27,787 nucleotides of DNA from an uncultured Phycisphaerales bacterium (lineage in GTDB: Bacteria > Planctomycetota > Phycisphaerae > WQYP01), in the NCBI GenBank assembly GCA_903868035.1, contig CAIPTQ010000181.1, positions 1 to 27,787 of the forward strand, in the 5' to 3' direction. Shown here in pieces: positions 21,270 through 27,767 of the stretch. The notes under the pieces were generated by a model. It ran no database searches. It saw nothing but the letters and a program-made list of their open reading frames with translations, and had not been told where the DNA came from. The position numbers were made by a program, and so were the translations under genes. How positions within the stretch are numbered: position 1 is the first letter of the stretch; each line of letters starts with the position of its first letter.

Positions 21270-22091
21270 ATGGCTGAGACTACACCCATACCTGCGGTGG
21301 ATATCCGCGAACTGCATTACCGCTTTCCGGACGGCACGCATGCGCTGCGGGGGATTTCGTGCGTGATGGCGCAAAATGCCTCGGTGGCGCTCATCGGGCC
21401 TAACGGGGCGGGGAAGTCCACGCTGCTGCTGCACCTTAACGGGCTGCTGCCGGAGGGGGCTTCGGGGAAGCAGGCTTCGGGGGAGGTGCGGATTTTGGGC
21501 ACGTCCACGCGCGGGGCGACGGCGGGGCAGTTGCGGCGGATTCGGCAGACGGTGGGGCTGGTGTTTCAGGATGCCAACGACCAGGTGTTTTGTCCGACGG
21601 TGTTTGAGGATGTGGCGTTTGGGCCGCAGCAGATGGGGCTGACGGGCGCGGAGGTCAAGGCGCGGGTCACGCAGGCGCTGGGGGTGATGCACTTGGAGGG
21701 GTTTGAGAACCGGATGCCGCACCATTTGTCGGTGGGGGAAAAGCGGCGGGTGTGCATTGCGGGGGTGCTGGCGTGTGAGCCGCGGGTGCTGGTGCTGGAT
21801 GAGCCGACGAGCAACCTCGACCCGCGGGGGCGGCGGGAGCTCAAGGCGCTGCTGCGGAGCATCACCATCACCAAGATCATCGCCACGCATGATCTGGAAC
21901 TGGTGGTGGAGGTGTGCCCGGAGGCGATTCTGCTGGACAAGGGGCAGGTGGTGGCGCAGGGGCCGACGGTGGCGATGCTGTCTGATGAGGCGCTGATGGA
22001 GGCGCATGACTTGGAGAAGCCGCATATTTTGGCGCACCGGCATCCGCATTTGCCGGTGATTGGGGGGGGGGTGGTAATTGGTAATTGGTAA
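21270..22091 (+). CDS. cbiO: ECF transporter ATP-binding component (CbiO/EcfA-like)
   Basis: The 273-residue ABC ATPase carries Walker A GPNGAGKST (43-51), Q-loop VFQDANDQVF, the CbiO-type FEDVAFGPQQMGL, signature LSVGEKRRVCIAG, Walker B VLVLDEPTSNLDP and the H-loop IATHDLELV. The DANDQ and FGPQ elements are typical of cobalt/nickel and other ECF ATPases. It energises transport with the T component encoded 1.4 kb upstream. I chose the ATG at 21270 (MAETTPIPA); the frame remains open upstream only through the palindromic sequence. The ribosome site is weak (AGGC). The last codons (GGGVVIGNW) fall in a G10 run and a heptad repeat, so the natural C-terminus may have been altered. Confidence 0.87.
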   Translation: MAETTPIPAVDIRELHYRFPDGTHALRGISCVMAQNASVALIGPNGAGKSTLLLHLNGLLPEGASGKQASGEVRILGTSTRGATAGQLRRIRQTVGLVFQDANDQVFCPTVFEDVAFGPQQMGLTGAEVKARVTQALGVMHLEGFENRMPHHLSVGEKRRVCIAGVLACEPRVLVLDEPTSNLDPRGRRELKALLRSITITKIIATHDLELVVEVCPEAILLDKGQVVAQGPTVAMLSDEALMEAHDLEKPHILAHRHPHLPVIGGGVVIGNW

Positions 22092-22093
22092 TT
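22062..22093. repeat. G10 tract and GGTAATT heptads at the ecfA end
   Basis: Ten G bases (22062-22071) are followed by three tandem GGTAATT units (22073-22093). The ecfA stop codon lies inside the repeats. Slippage in the G tract would change the last residues of the ATPase. Confidence 0.8.
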
Positions 22094-22162
22094 GGGAATG
22101 GGCCCTCGTTATGCAATAACACCCATTACTGCTTGTCATATCTCGGGTTACGATCCGGGGGA

Positions 22163-22186
22163 CCATTTTGCGCGCGAGCAAAATGG
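22163..22186. terminator. Hairpin downstream of ecfA
   Basis: A 9-bp perfect stem, CCATTTTGC / GCAAAATGG, has a 6-base loop and lies 72 bases after the ecfA stop. No T-run follows; it may act as a bidirectional barrier or be a repeat element. The rest of the 394-base gap 22092-22485 holds only G-rich heptads at 22244 and no convincing gene. Confidence 0.4.
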
Positions 22187-22243
22187 CCGGGGGTGGTTCG
22201 CGGAAAGGTAAAAGCATGGGGGCAAATATAGGGGAAAGGGGGG

Positions 22244-22264
22244 AGGGGATAGGGGATAGAGGGT
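22244..22264. repeat. Heptad tandem repeat (AGGGGAT type)
   Basis: AGGGGAT, AGGGGAT and AGAGGGT run in tandem within a purine-rich stretch between ecfA and the first lipoprotein gene. Confidence 0.6.
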
Positions 22265-22485
22265 GCGGCCTGACGGCGTCATATTTTGGACTTGGGCGCT
22301 GTGCCGCTGATGAATGAGGATGCTCGTGTCAGGAGGGCGAGCGGGGTTTTCTAGCGAGAGTCGAGACGCGGGCTGGGCGCGGAAGGCCGGGGGTGGTAGG
22401 ATCAAGCCTGTGACGGAGTGATGGCATGCGGCGAATTGGCGCTTGTCCTTCCTGTCATCTGATTTCTTCCAATATAGGAGTAACC

Positions 22486-23337
22486 GTGGTTCGGACATTC
22501 TGGTGTTTCCTGGCATGGGTGATGGCGTGGATGCTGGCGGGATGTGTTTCGTCGGGGTATGTGCCACCCCAACTCGATTTCTCCCAAGCCGCTGTGGTGG
22601 CGGGTGGGATACAGGGATTTGTTCAAAAAGTGGATGGCTTGACGGCGGCCCGGCCGGGGAGGTTTGGCACCCTCTATGTCGGTACCCAGGATGTAGTGCT
22701 CAGTCCCGGAAAACATGTCGTTGAGTGCGAGGGAGAAAGCTATATCTCGGCTGATCCAATAGGGGGTAATATGAGTGCGGTCCGGCAATACCGCTACGAG
22801 TATGTATTTGAGATGGGGCACACATACGTAGTGCAGGGAACGGGGAGTCCATTATTGGATCGAACGACGGCCAAAGTGATTGTACCCACCAGCCCGGATG
22901 GTATGCCCACCAATTTCTGTGCGCCGGAATTTACCGCCCAAGCCAACCCAACCATTGGCTTGGAGGTTCAGGACATGCGCGCGGATAAACAGTCCCAGTT
23001 CGACCCGCAAGTTATTGTTAAGGTTTTTGCGGAGCGCCTGAACAATGCCGGTTACGCGGTCCAAACGCCGCCGGGTGACGCCACGGTGGTGTTGCGCGTT
23101 TCCGTGAACATCTTCGAGGATCTGAATCTGTTGATCGGTACCCAGCGCTCGGTTGCGGGTTCGGCGGAATTGGTTGACGCCAAAACCGGACATGTGTATT
23201 GGAGAGATTCGGGCCTAAGAGTTTACCATACGGCGACAGGCATGATGGTGGCGGCCATTGCGGGAGTGGGGGCGTCTGAAAAAGTACGAGTGGCCTTCGC
23301 GACCGATTTGCTGAAAACATTCCCTGTCCATCGGTGA
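22486..23337 (+). CDS. Lipoprotein, unknown function
   Basis: The 283-residue protein begins at GTG, with AGGAG five bases upstream. It has a lipoprotein signal peptide ending at the lipobox LAGC (Cys20), so it is lipid-anchored. After it comes a beta-rich domain at about 55-130 (GTLYVGTQDVVLSPGKHVVE, YEYVFEMGHTYVVQG) similar in style to DUF2846-type lipoproteins. A C-terminal domain at about 160-283 (IGLEVQDMRADKQSQFDPQV, VVLRVSVNIFEDLNLLIGTQ, SAELVDAKTGHVYWRDSG) is comparable with DUF4136-like lipoprotein folds. Neither is a firm assignment. GC content is lower than in the lar region. It is followed after 134 bases by a second lipoprotein gene on the same strand. Confidence 0.75.
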   Translation: MVRTFWCFLAWVMAWMLAGCVSSGYVPPQLDFSQAAVVAGGIQGFVQKVDGLTAARPGRFGTLYVGTQDVVLSPGKHVVECEGESYISADPIGGNMSAVRQYRYEYVFEMGHTYVVQGTGSPLLDRTTAKVIVPTSPDGMPTNFCAPEFTAQANPTIGLEVQDMRADKQSQFDPQVIVKVFAERLNNAGYAVQTPPGDATVVLRVSVNIFEDLNLLIGTQRSVAGSAELVDAKTGHVYWRDSGLRVYHTATGMMVAAIAGVGASEKVRVAFATDLLKTFPVHR

Positions 23338-23471
23338 CCGCATGCAGCGAATTGATACCGGTTCCAGTCCACTATTCCCCCCCACAGTTTAGAAAGAAAC
23401 ATTGAACATTGTCACACCACGGACGAGACATACGGCAATATCACGTTTTGTATTCGAGATTGGAGTGAGCG

Positions 23472-24347
23472 ATGAACGGATGGTTGCACATAAACGTGTT
23501 CAGAATATTTATTTTGCTGGTGGGGTGCGCGGCAATAGGTCAATTGGGGGGTTGCGCTTCTCCGCTACCATACACCAAGGTGAACTTCTGCTGGACCAGC
23601 GAGCATCGTATGGCACCAACCGAAAGAGTGGTGCGCGTTTCCACCGAGCCAGAGGAGACTGCACGGATTATCCGTAACTGGGTGGGAACGGAGAAGGGTA
23701 CAGTTCTGGAGACGACTCCGGTGGATTGGCAACCGGAATTGGCGGAGGATGCCGCAGCCAAGTTCACCCAGGCTCAAGTCATTATTCAGGCGGAGTGGCA
23801 GGCGTATGACCAAAACGTAGTTCATGCGGATGTCCCGGGGGAATGGGCGCATTTTGTGGAGCTGATGAACGGGCAGTACCGTCGGGTAGTCGGGGGGACC
23901 CCAAACATACTGATCCGAGCGCGGTTAAGAGAACGCCCCGCCACCGTTTCGAGCGAGGAAGTGGTGGGTACACAACAAGTTCCCAGTTTCCAGTCACCAG
24001 GAACATTTACCTCCATTAATGGCAGCCCGGTGTATTTTTCCGGTGTGCAAACATATATGCAGGTACCAGTGACTAAAATGGTCCCCAAAACGGTGGTCTT
24101 CTGCAGCATCATGGAGTTTGTTGTGTACCGTCGGGATCAGTCCACCTATATATATGTAAAAGCCATGCCCATGGATACCTCGGCCAATGTGACTGCCAAC
24201 TACGGTAACGCGATTGGACATGCGTGGTGGCCGTATGTGACGGGTAAGGAGGAGGAGGTGCTGGTGCGGGATTATTTCCGCAGTCTAAGGGCGGTTGGCG
24301 CGGCGACGATCCCCCTATGCGCGCTGCCGCCGGCGCAAGGTAAGTAA
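23472..24347 (+). CDS. Second lipoprotein, unknown function
   Basis: The 291-residue protein has a signal sequence ending at lipobox LGGC (MNGWLHINVFRIFILLVGCA, then AIGQLGGC), so it is a lipoprotein. No family was recognised. The mature part opens YTKVNFCWTSEHRMAPTERV and contains an acidic helical middle. Later, QVPSFQSPGTF is coded by a heptad-repeat element (23979-24004), and the end is beta-rich (TKMVPKTVVFCSIMEFVVYR, STYIYVKAM). A GGAG site lies six bases before the ATG. Its last 33 bases overlap the end of the opposing PEP-CTERM gene. Codon use and GC are again lower than in the central genes, suggesting acquisition. Confidence 0.7.
   Translation: MNGWLHINVFRIFILLVGCAAIGQLGGCASPLPYTKVNFCWTSEHRMAPTERVVRVSTEPEETARIIRNWVGTEKGTVLETTPVDWQPELAEDAAAKFTQAQVIIQAEWQAYDQNVVHADVPGEWAHFVELMNGQYRRVVGGTPNILIRARLRERPATVSSEEVVGTQQVPSFQSPGTFTSINGSPVYFSGVQTYMQVPVTKMVPKTVVFCSIMEFVVYRRDQSTYIYVKAMPMDTSANVTANYGNAIGHAWWPYVTGKEEEVLVRDYFRSLRAVGAATIPLCALPPAQGK
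23979..24004. repeat. Heptad repeat inside a coding sequence
   Basis: GTTCCCA, GTTTCCA and GTCACCA in tandem form a 7-base-period block in frame within the second lipoprotein. It is the same type as the intergenic heptads and so probably a recent insertion in the gene. Confidence 0.55.
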
Positions 24348-25289
24348 TCCGCCCACCCATAACAGCGTCAGCGTTGCAGGTTCGGGGACCGTTGCATAGA
24401 AACCCTGCGACGAACCATCTGCTCCGCCAAAATAACCAACAATTATGCCGGTATTGCTAATTCCACATAATCCCGTATCCGTCGCGCCGGGGAAATCCAC
24501 TGTCACCAGTGCGCCCGCGACATCGCGGATGAATCCGTGCCTATGCCCCGCCCCATCCGTCCATTCGCCACAGATCTGACCCAGATCATTCACTCCCAGG
24601 GCGTAGGTTTCCACCGCCAATGGCACGTTGATGCTAGTGAAGACTCCATCCGTGCCGCGCACCCACCCATGATAGGGACCGCCTTCTGTGGCGAAACCTA
24701 CTACTACACCTGCCGTGTTGATCCCGCTTGCGTTCGTATAGTCAGATGGGGAACCGTAGTAGAGCGATTCGTACGTGTCATCGGCGTGCCGCAGAAAGCC
24801 TGTGTAGTATGGAGTATTGTATACGCCGACGATTATACCCGCGTTGTTAATACCATCAGGTATGGCACTGGCACCATACGAGATTATGTCACTGGCACCA
24901 GACGAGATATTGGGTAACATATCGGGATACGCTGCGCTGTGGAATGAGTAGAACTGATACCAGCCCTTGGTATGGCGATAAAATCCGACAATCTGACCAC
25001 TATCGTTGATTCCCGTAAACGCTGAATAACCATCTGCCCCGGAATAGCCATTCGGCCCTCCCGAATAGGTGGTGATCGTGCCCGCATTCCAGAGCAAGGC
25101 CTCCGCAGTTACTCCGTTCCATTGGCTTTGTCCAACAAATGCCGTGCCCGAAGGGTTCACACCGTTGAATGCCGCCGCTTCCGGAACCGCCGTAAACTGG
25201 TACGCTGCCGAAGTTACACCTGTGACGCCCAACAGCGCACACGCCACCACCACCAAGCCTAATGCCCGACCCACATATTTACGTCCCAT
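24315..25289 (-). CDS. PEP-CTERM protein with HAF repeats
   Basis: The 324-residue protein has a signal peptide (MGRKYVGRALGLVVVACALL, then GVTGVTSA). It then has six repeats of the HAF type, each with a G(I/V)N..G..VG core: FNGVNPSGTAFVG, FTGINDSGQIVGFY, PDGINNAGIIVGVY, ASGINTAGVVVGFA, ALGVNDLGQICGEW and LCGISNTGIIVGYF. The end is a PEP-CTERM sorting signal: VPEPATL, a short membrane helix and RRRQRA, recognised by an exosortase that must be elsewhere in the genome. It is thus exported and probably surface-anchored or released into extracellular polymer. The ATG at 25289 has AAAGGA upstream; an in-frame longer opening adds 22 unlikely residues. Its 3' end overlaps the opposing lipoprotein gene by 33 bases. 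Confidence 0.88.
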   Translation of the reverse strand: MGRKYVGRALGLVVVACALLGVTGVTSAAYQFTAVPEAAAFNGVNPSGTAFVGQSQWNGVTAEALLWNAGTITTYSGGPNGYSGADGYSAFTGINDSGQIVGFYRHTKGWYQFYSFHSAAYPDMLPNISSGASDIISYGASAIPDGINNAGIIVGVYNTPYYTGFLRHADDTYESLYYGSPSDYTNASGINTAGVVVGFATEGGPYHGWVRGTDGVFTSINVPLAVETYALGVNDLGQICGEWTDGAGHRHGFIRDVAGALVTVDFPGATDTGLCGISNTGIIVGYFGGADGSSQGFYATVPEPATLTLLWVGGLLTLRRRQRA

Positions 25290-25387
25290 AACCTTAGTTC
25301 CTTTATATATAAAACTACTTATGACATGCCCCAAGAGTGTGCGGTACACCGGCACATTTCAACTGAGGCGCAATAAGCTAAAGTAAT

Positions 25388-25403
25388 GATCCCTTCGGGG
25401 ATC
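25388..25403. other. TTCG-loop hairpin upstream of the PEP-CTERM gene
   Basis: GATCCC-TTCG-GGGATC is a compact 6-bp stem with a stable tetraloop. It lies in the leader of the PEP-CTERM gene and may shape its mRNA or terminate a transcript on the plus strand. Confidence 0.4.
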
Positions 25404-25420
25404 GTACTTTGTACTTTGTT
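25404..25420. repeat. Heptad repeat GTACTTT
   Basis: GTACTTT occurs twice in tandem, followed by GTT, directly after the TTCG-loop hairpin. It is the same 7-base period as the other intergenic repeats. Confidence 0.6.
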
Positions 25421-25421
25421 A

Positions 25422-25449
25422 GATATACTCCCGATCCAATGTAAGTCAA
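25422..25449 (-). promoter_or_regulatory. Candidate promoter of the PEP-CTERM gene
   Basis: On the minus strand TTGACT (plus 25444-25449) is followed after 16 bases by TATATC (25422-25427). A start near 25415 would give a leader of about 125 bases containing the heptads and the hairpin. A weaker alternative -10 (TATATA) lies nearer the start codon. Confidence 0.35.
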
Positions 25450-25537
25450 ATTAATTCCTAATTCCAGATAAACCCCGCCGCTCCAATCCGCAACCTGGAA
25501 ACGCGAAACTAGCCCCGCAGTCGTCGGCGCGGGGGCG

Positions 25538-25684
25538 TCATCCGGCCTTTTTGAACCCGGAAAGTACCGCGCGGAGACCGAGGTCGAAGAGTGCGGCGCG
25601 GCTGATGCCGGCGCGGCGGGCGGTGCGGTCGGCGTGTGCGAGGAGGGTTTGTTCGACGCGGAGGGAGATGACGCGTGCGTCCAT
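25538..25684 (-). CDS. Short CopG/ribbon-helix-helix-like protein, start uncertain
   Basis: The 48-residue frame from the ATG at 25684 begins MDARVISLRVEQTLLAHADR and continues TARRAGISRAALFDLGLRAVL, a strand-helix-helix pattern of a ribbon-helix-helix DNA-binding domain. The codons just before the ATG read LTAAQRRPWNRAQRRPGRPR, which looks like the usual N-terminal linker of such proteins. No ATG, GTG or TTG precedes that linker; the nearest candidate is a CTG at 25750. The gene may use CTG, or be truncated at its start by the repeat at 25791-25830. No toxin partner was seen. Confidence 0.4.
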   Translation of the reverse strand: MDARVISLRVEQTLLAHADRTARRAGISRAALFDLGLRAVLSGFKKAG

Positions 25685-25790
25685 GCCGGGGCGCGGGCGG
25701 CCGGGGCGGCGCTGGGCGCGGTTCCATGGGCGGCGTTGGGCGGCGGTCAGGGGGCGGGTTTCGGCGAGGGGGAGAGGGGGGTCGAGGGGG

Positions 25791-25830
25791 GCGACGAAGC
25801 ACGAAGAGGCGAAGGGATGAAGGGACACGC
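25791..25830. repeat. CGAAG-rich heptad-like repeat
   Basis: Units around CGAAGCA, CGAAGAG, GCGAAGG and GATGAAG run with a period near seven. This type of CGAAG-rich repeat is common in PVC genomes. It sits just upstream of the CopG-like fragment. Confidence 0.5.
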
Positions 25831-25877
25831 AGAAGCCACACCACCAAGCCGCGGGCCGCACAAGATCGTGCGCGTAG

Positions 25878-25901
25878 GCCCAGGGATTGGAATCCCTGGG
25901 C
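25878..25901. repeat. Perfect palindrome upstream of the CopG fragment
   Basis: Arms GCCCAGGGATT and AATCCCTGGGC flank GG. The 11-bp stem has no T-run and resembles dispersed palindromic elements seen in planctomycete-like genomes. The rest of 25685-26010 shows no convincing gene. Confidence 0.75.
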
Positions 25902-26010
25902 TTGAGGGGGGCGAGATTCCGGTAAACTCTCCAGGCCACGGCACGACCACGCGGTGTCAAATTGACCAGCGGTGGTTGAAGCGGGTTGGGCGGAGGGGGA
26001 TCATGAGGTC

Positions 26011-26799
26011 TCATGCCGCCCAAGTCCCCGACTCCGCCACGCACACGACCGCGGCATTGATCGACGCCGGCCGCTCCGCCCGTGGCAAGGCCCGCAGGGC
26101 GGTGGCCGCCGCATGCAGGGTCGCGCCCGTGGTGGAGACATCATCCACGAGCCACACGTGCTTGCCCGCCAGCCGCCGGCCGGCCCCCCGCCGGCAGGCA
26201 AAGGCCCCGCGCAGATTTTCCCGCCGCTGGGAGACCGTTTCCGTCAGGGCCTGCGCCGCCGTCCGCCGCGTGCGCCACAGCACGCCCGCCACCGGCCAAC
26301 CCGACAATGCCGCCGTCGCGCGGGCCAACTCCTCCGCCTGATTGAACCCCCGCTTGGCCCGGCGCGACCAATGCAGCGGCACGGGCAGCAGCGCATCCAC
26401 CGGCGCCGGCCCGGCCTCCGCCACGCGCACGAGCGCCTGATAGACGAACGGCGCCAGCAACCCCGCCACCTCCCAGGCGCCGGCGAACTTCAGCCGATGC
26501 ACCAGTTTCACCAGCGGCGCGCTGAACGTCCCCACGCGCGCCATCCGGTCCACGCCCACCGCGCGCCGCTCGCAGCGCCCGCACGGGTTTTGCCGGTCAT
26601 GCGATTCATACGGCCCCACCGTCAGCCCGCAGAAATGACAGAACGGCACCGCCGCCAGCCGCGCAATTTCCTCCCGCGCCCCCACCGACAACCCCATCAC
26701 GACTTCCCCCGTCCCACCCGCCCAGCATGCCGCCGGCACCACCACATCCACCACCGGACCCACTACCGCCTTGATTAACCGCGCGGTTTTGATTCGCAT
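26011..26799 (-). CDS. comF: ComF-family phosphoribosyltransferase-like protein
   Basis: The 262-residue protein has an N-terminal zinc-binding region with Cys25, Cys54, Cys57, Cys73 and Cys76 (FCHFCGLTVG, NPCGRCERR), then the family's LVHRLKFAGAWEVAGLLA. Next comes LLPVPLHWSRRAKRGFNQAE, and the C-terminal PRPP-binding loop VWLVDDVSTTGATLH. ComF proteins take part in natural transformation or purine handling (GntX). The ATG at 26799 (MRIKTARL) follows GGTGG; a TTG four codons upstream is less likely. It stands alone, with NYN upstream on the same strand at 68 bases. Confidence 0.9.
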   Translation of the reverse strand: MRIKTARLIKAVVGPVVDVVVPAACWAGGTGEVVMGLSVGAREEIARLAAVPFCHFCGLTVGPYESHDRQNPCGRCERRAVGVDRMARVGTFSAPLVKLVHRLKFAGAWEVAGLLAPFVYQALVRVAEAGPAPVDALLPVPLHWSRRAKRGFNQAEELARATAALSGWPVAGVLWRTRRTAAQALTETVSQRRENLRGAFACRRGAGRRLAGKHVWLVDDVSTTGATLHAAATALRALPRAERPASINAAVVCVAESGTWAA

Positions 26800-26822
26800 A
26801 AAAGCCACCAACCGTATTGCCA

Positions 26823-26843
26823 GCCACCAATAACCAATTACGG
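26823..26843. repeat. Heptad repeat between comF and the NYN gene
   Basis: GCCACCA, ATAACCA and ATTACGG repeat with a period of seven; a similar GCCACCA/ACCGTAT pair overlaps the comF start at 26804-26817. On the minus strand this reads as TGGTTAT/TGGTGGC, again the same family. Confidence 0.5.
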
Positions 26844-26867
26844 CCCTCGATCATGGGGCATGAAATG

Positions 26868-27545
26868 TCATACCCATTCGGCGGGGCAGAAGATCGCGTA
26901 TCCATCCGGTTTCACTACCCGCTTGGGAAACTGGCTCCCGATCAACATCGTTTGGTTAATGTGCAAAACACCGTTGGCGTTCTTGGCGAGTTCCTTGGAT
27001 GATCGCCCGGGCGGAAAGGCCACCACCACTGATTTCTTCGGGAACAGCCGGCGAATGGTCTTGATGGGCGGCGTGAGGTCGCTGTCGGCGGAAATGACAA
27101 AGGCCGCGTCATAGGCGTCCTGAAACGCATCCGACAACAATTCGGTGGCAATATTGACGTCCGTCATCTTCTCCTGCGGAGTGATCCACACGCGCCCGCA
27201 CCCAAGGCATTGCGCAGTCGTATTAAGATATAGACCAAAGTACATCGTGAATTCCGTCCGTGTGCCCAGGGCCTCCAGGTAGTCCGACTGGCGTTTTCTC
27301 TTGGCATTGATTCCCTGCGCCCGGAGCGATGAATCCCCGTGCGCGGCCCCTGATATCCGCGCGGTGAAATACTTGGTGTGCAACAACTGGTGTTCCGGCT
27401 TCAGAAGCGCACGCCCCAGGCGCTGGATGTCCAGCCAGTAGAACTTTTTCAGATGGCTGTCCTTAAGCCCGTAGTAGAGGTTAAACCCATCCACGTAAAC
27501 CATGGTGCGGCGGTGAATGAGAAGCGATTGTTGGATGTCTGTCAT
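26868..27545 (-). CDS. NYN-domain (PIN-like) protein
   Basis: The 225-residue protein matches the bacterial NYN domain: VYVDGFNLYYGL (Asp19) near the start, the acidic MTDVNIATELLSDAF (Asp129), and AFVISADSDLTPPI (Asp154, Asp156). These acidic residues form the metal-binding site of putative RNases in the NYN/PIN superfamily. A single CxxC pair (Cys113 and Cys116, in AQCLGCGRVW) lies between, a family feature that could bind zinc only with other ligands. Target RNA is unknown. The ATG at 27545 (MTDIQQ) is chosen as the first codon after the promoter; an ATG 14 codons later (MVYVDG) is the conservative alternative. No ribosome site is strong at either. It lies upstream of comF on the same strand. 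Confidence 0.85.
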   Translation of the reverse strand: MTDIQQSLLIHRRTMVYVDGFNLYYGLKDSHLKKFYWLDIQRLGRALLKPEHQLLHTKYFTARISGAAHGDSSLRAQGINAKRKRQSDYLEALGTRTEFTMYFGLYLNTTAQCLGCGRVWITPQEKMTDVNIATELLSDAFQDAYDAAFVISADSDLTPPIKTIRRLFPKKSVVVAFPPGRSSKELAKNANGVLHINQTMLIGSQFPKRVVKPDGYAIFCPAEWV

Positions 27546-27551
27546 AATGCG

Positions 27552-27580
27552 AATTTTCCCGATCACCAGACTTTTGTCAA
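27552..27580 (-). promoter_or_regulatory. Candidate promoter of the NYN gene
   Basis: On the minus strand a perfect TTGACA (plus 27575-27580) is followed after 17 bases by AAAATT (27552-27557), a weak -10. A start near 27546 would leave almost no leader, so the mRNA may be leaderless. Its -35 box lies 7 bases from that of the opposite promoter. Confidence 0.35.
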
Positions 27581-27587
27581 AAAAATC

Positions 27588-27616
27588 TTGACCAGATCGC
27601 CGATGAGAGGCATAAT
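27588..27616 (+). promoter_or_regulatory. Strong promoter of the candidate small RNA
   Basis: TTGACC (27588-27593) and CATAAT (27611-27616) are separated by exactly 17 bases and match five of six consensus positions each. It is the best promoter match seen in the window and points rightward, away from the NYN gene. Confidence 0.6.
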
Positions 27617-27622
27617 AAAGAA

Positions 27623-27685
27623 GGTAACAACCCCGGAGATAGCATCTCCGGCCCAACGCCCCGCACTGGGGCGTTCTTCATTTTT
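27623..27685 (+). ncRNA. Candidate two-hairpin small RNA or leader
   Basis: A transcript from the promoter at 27588 would start near 27623. It would form a CCGGAGAT / ATCTCCGG hairpin (27633-27651) and end at a second hairpin AACGCCCC / GGGGCGTT (27655-27675) followed by CTTCATTTTT. No gene fits the short 63-nt span. It could be a free small RNA, or an attenuator for a gene beyond the window. I recognise no known RNA family. Confidence 0.4.
27655..27685 (+). terminator. Rho-independent terminator
   Basis: An 8-bp stem AACGCCCC / GGGGCGTT with a 5-base loop is followed by a U-rich stretch CTTCATTTTT. It suits plus-strand transcription. Confidence 0.65.
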
Positions 27686-27767
27686 GCTCCCCCCAACTCA
27701 ACATTCATGCCAGCGAATCTGGCCGGAACTACTTCTCCAGCGTCACCGACAACCACCAGTCGCCGTG

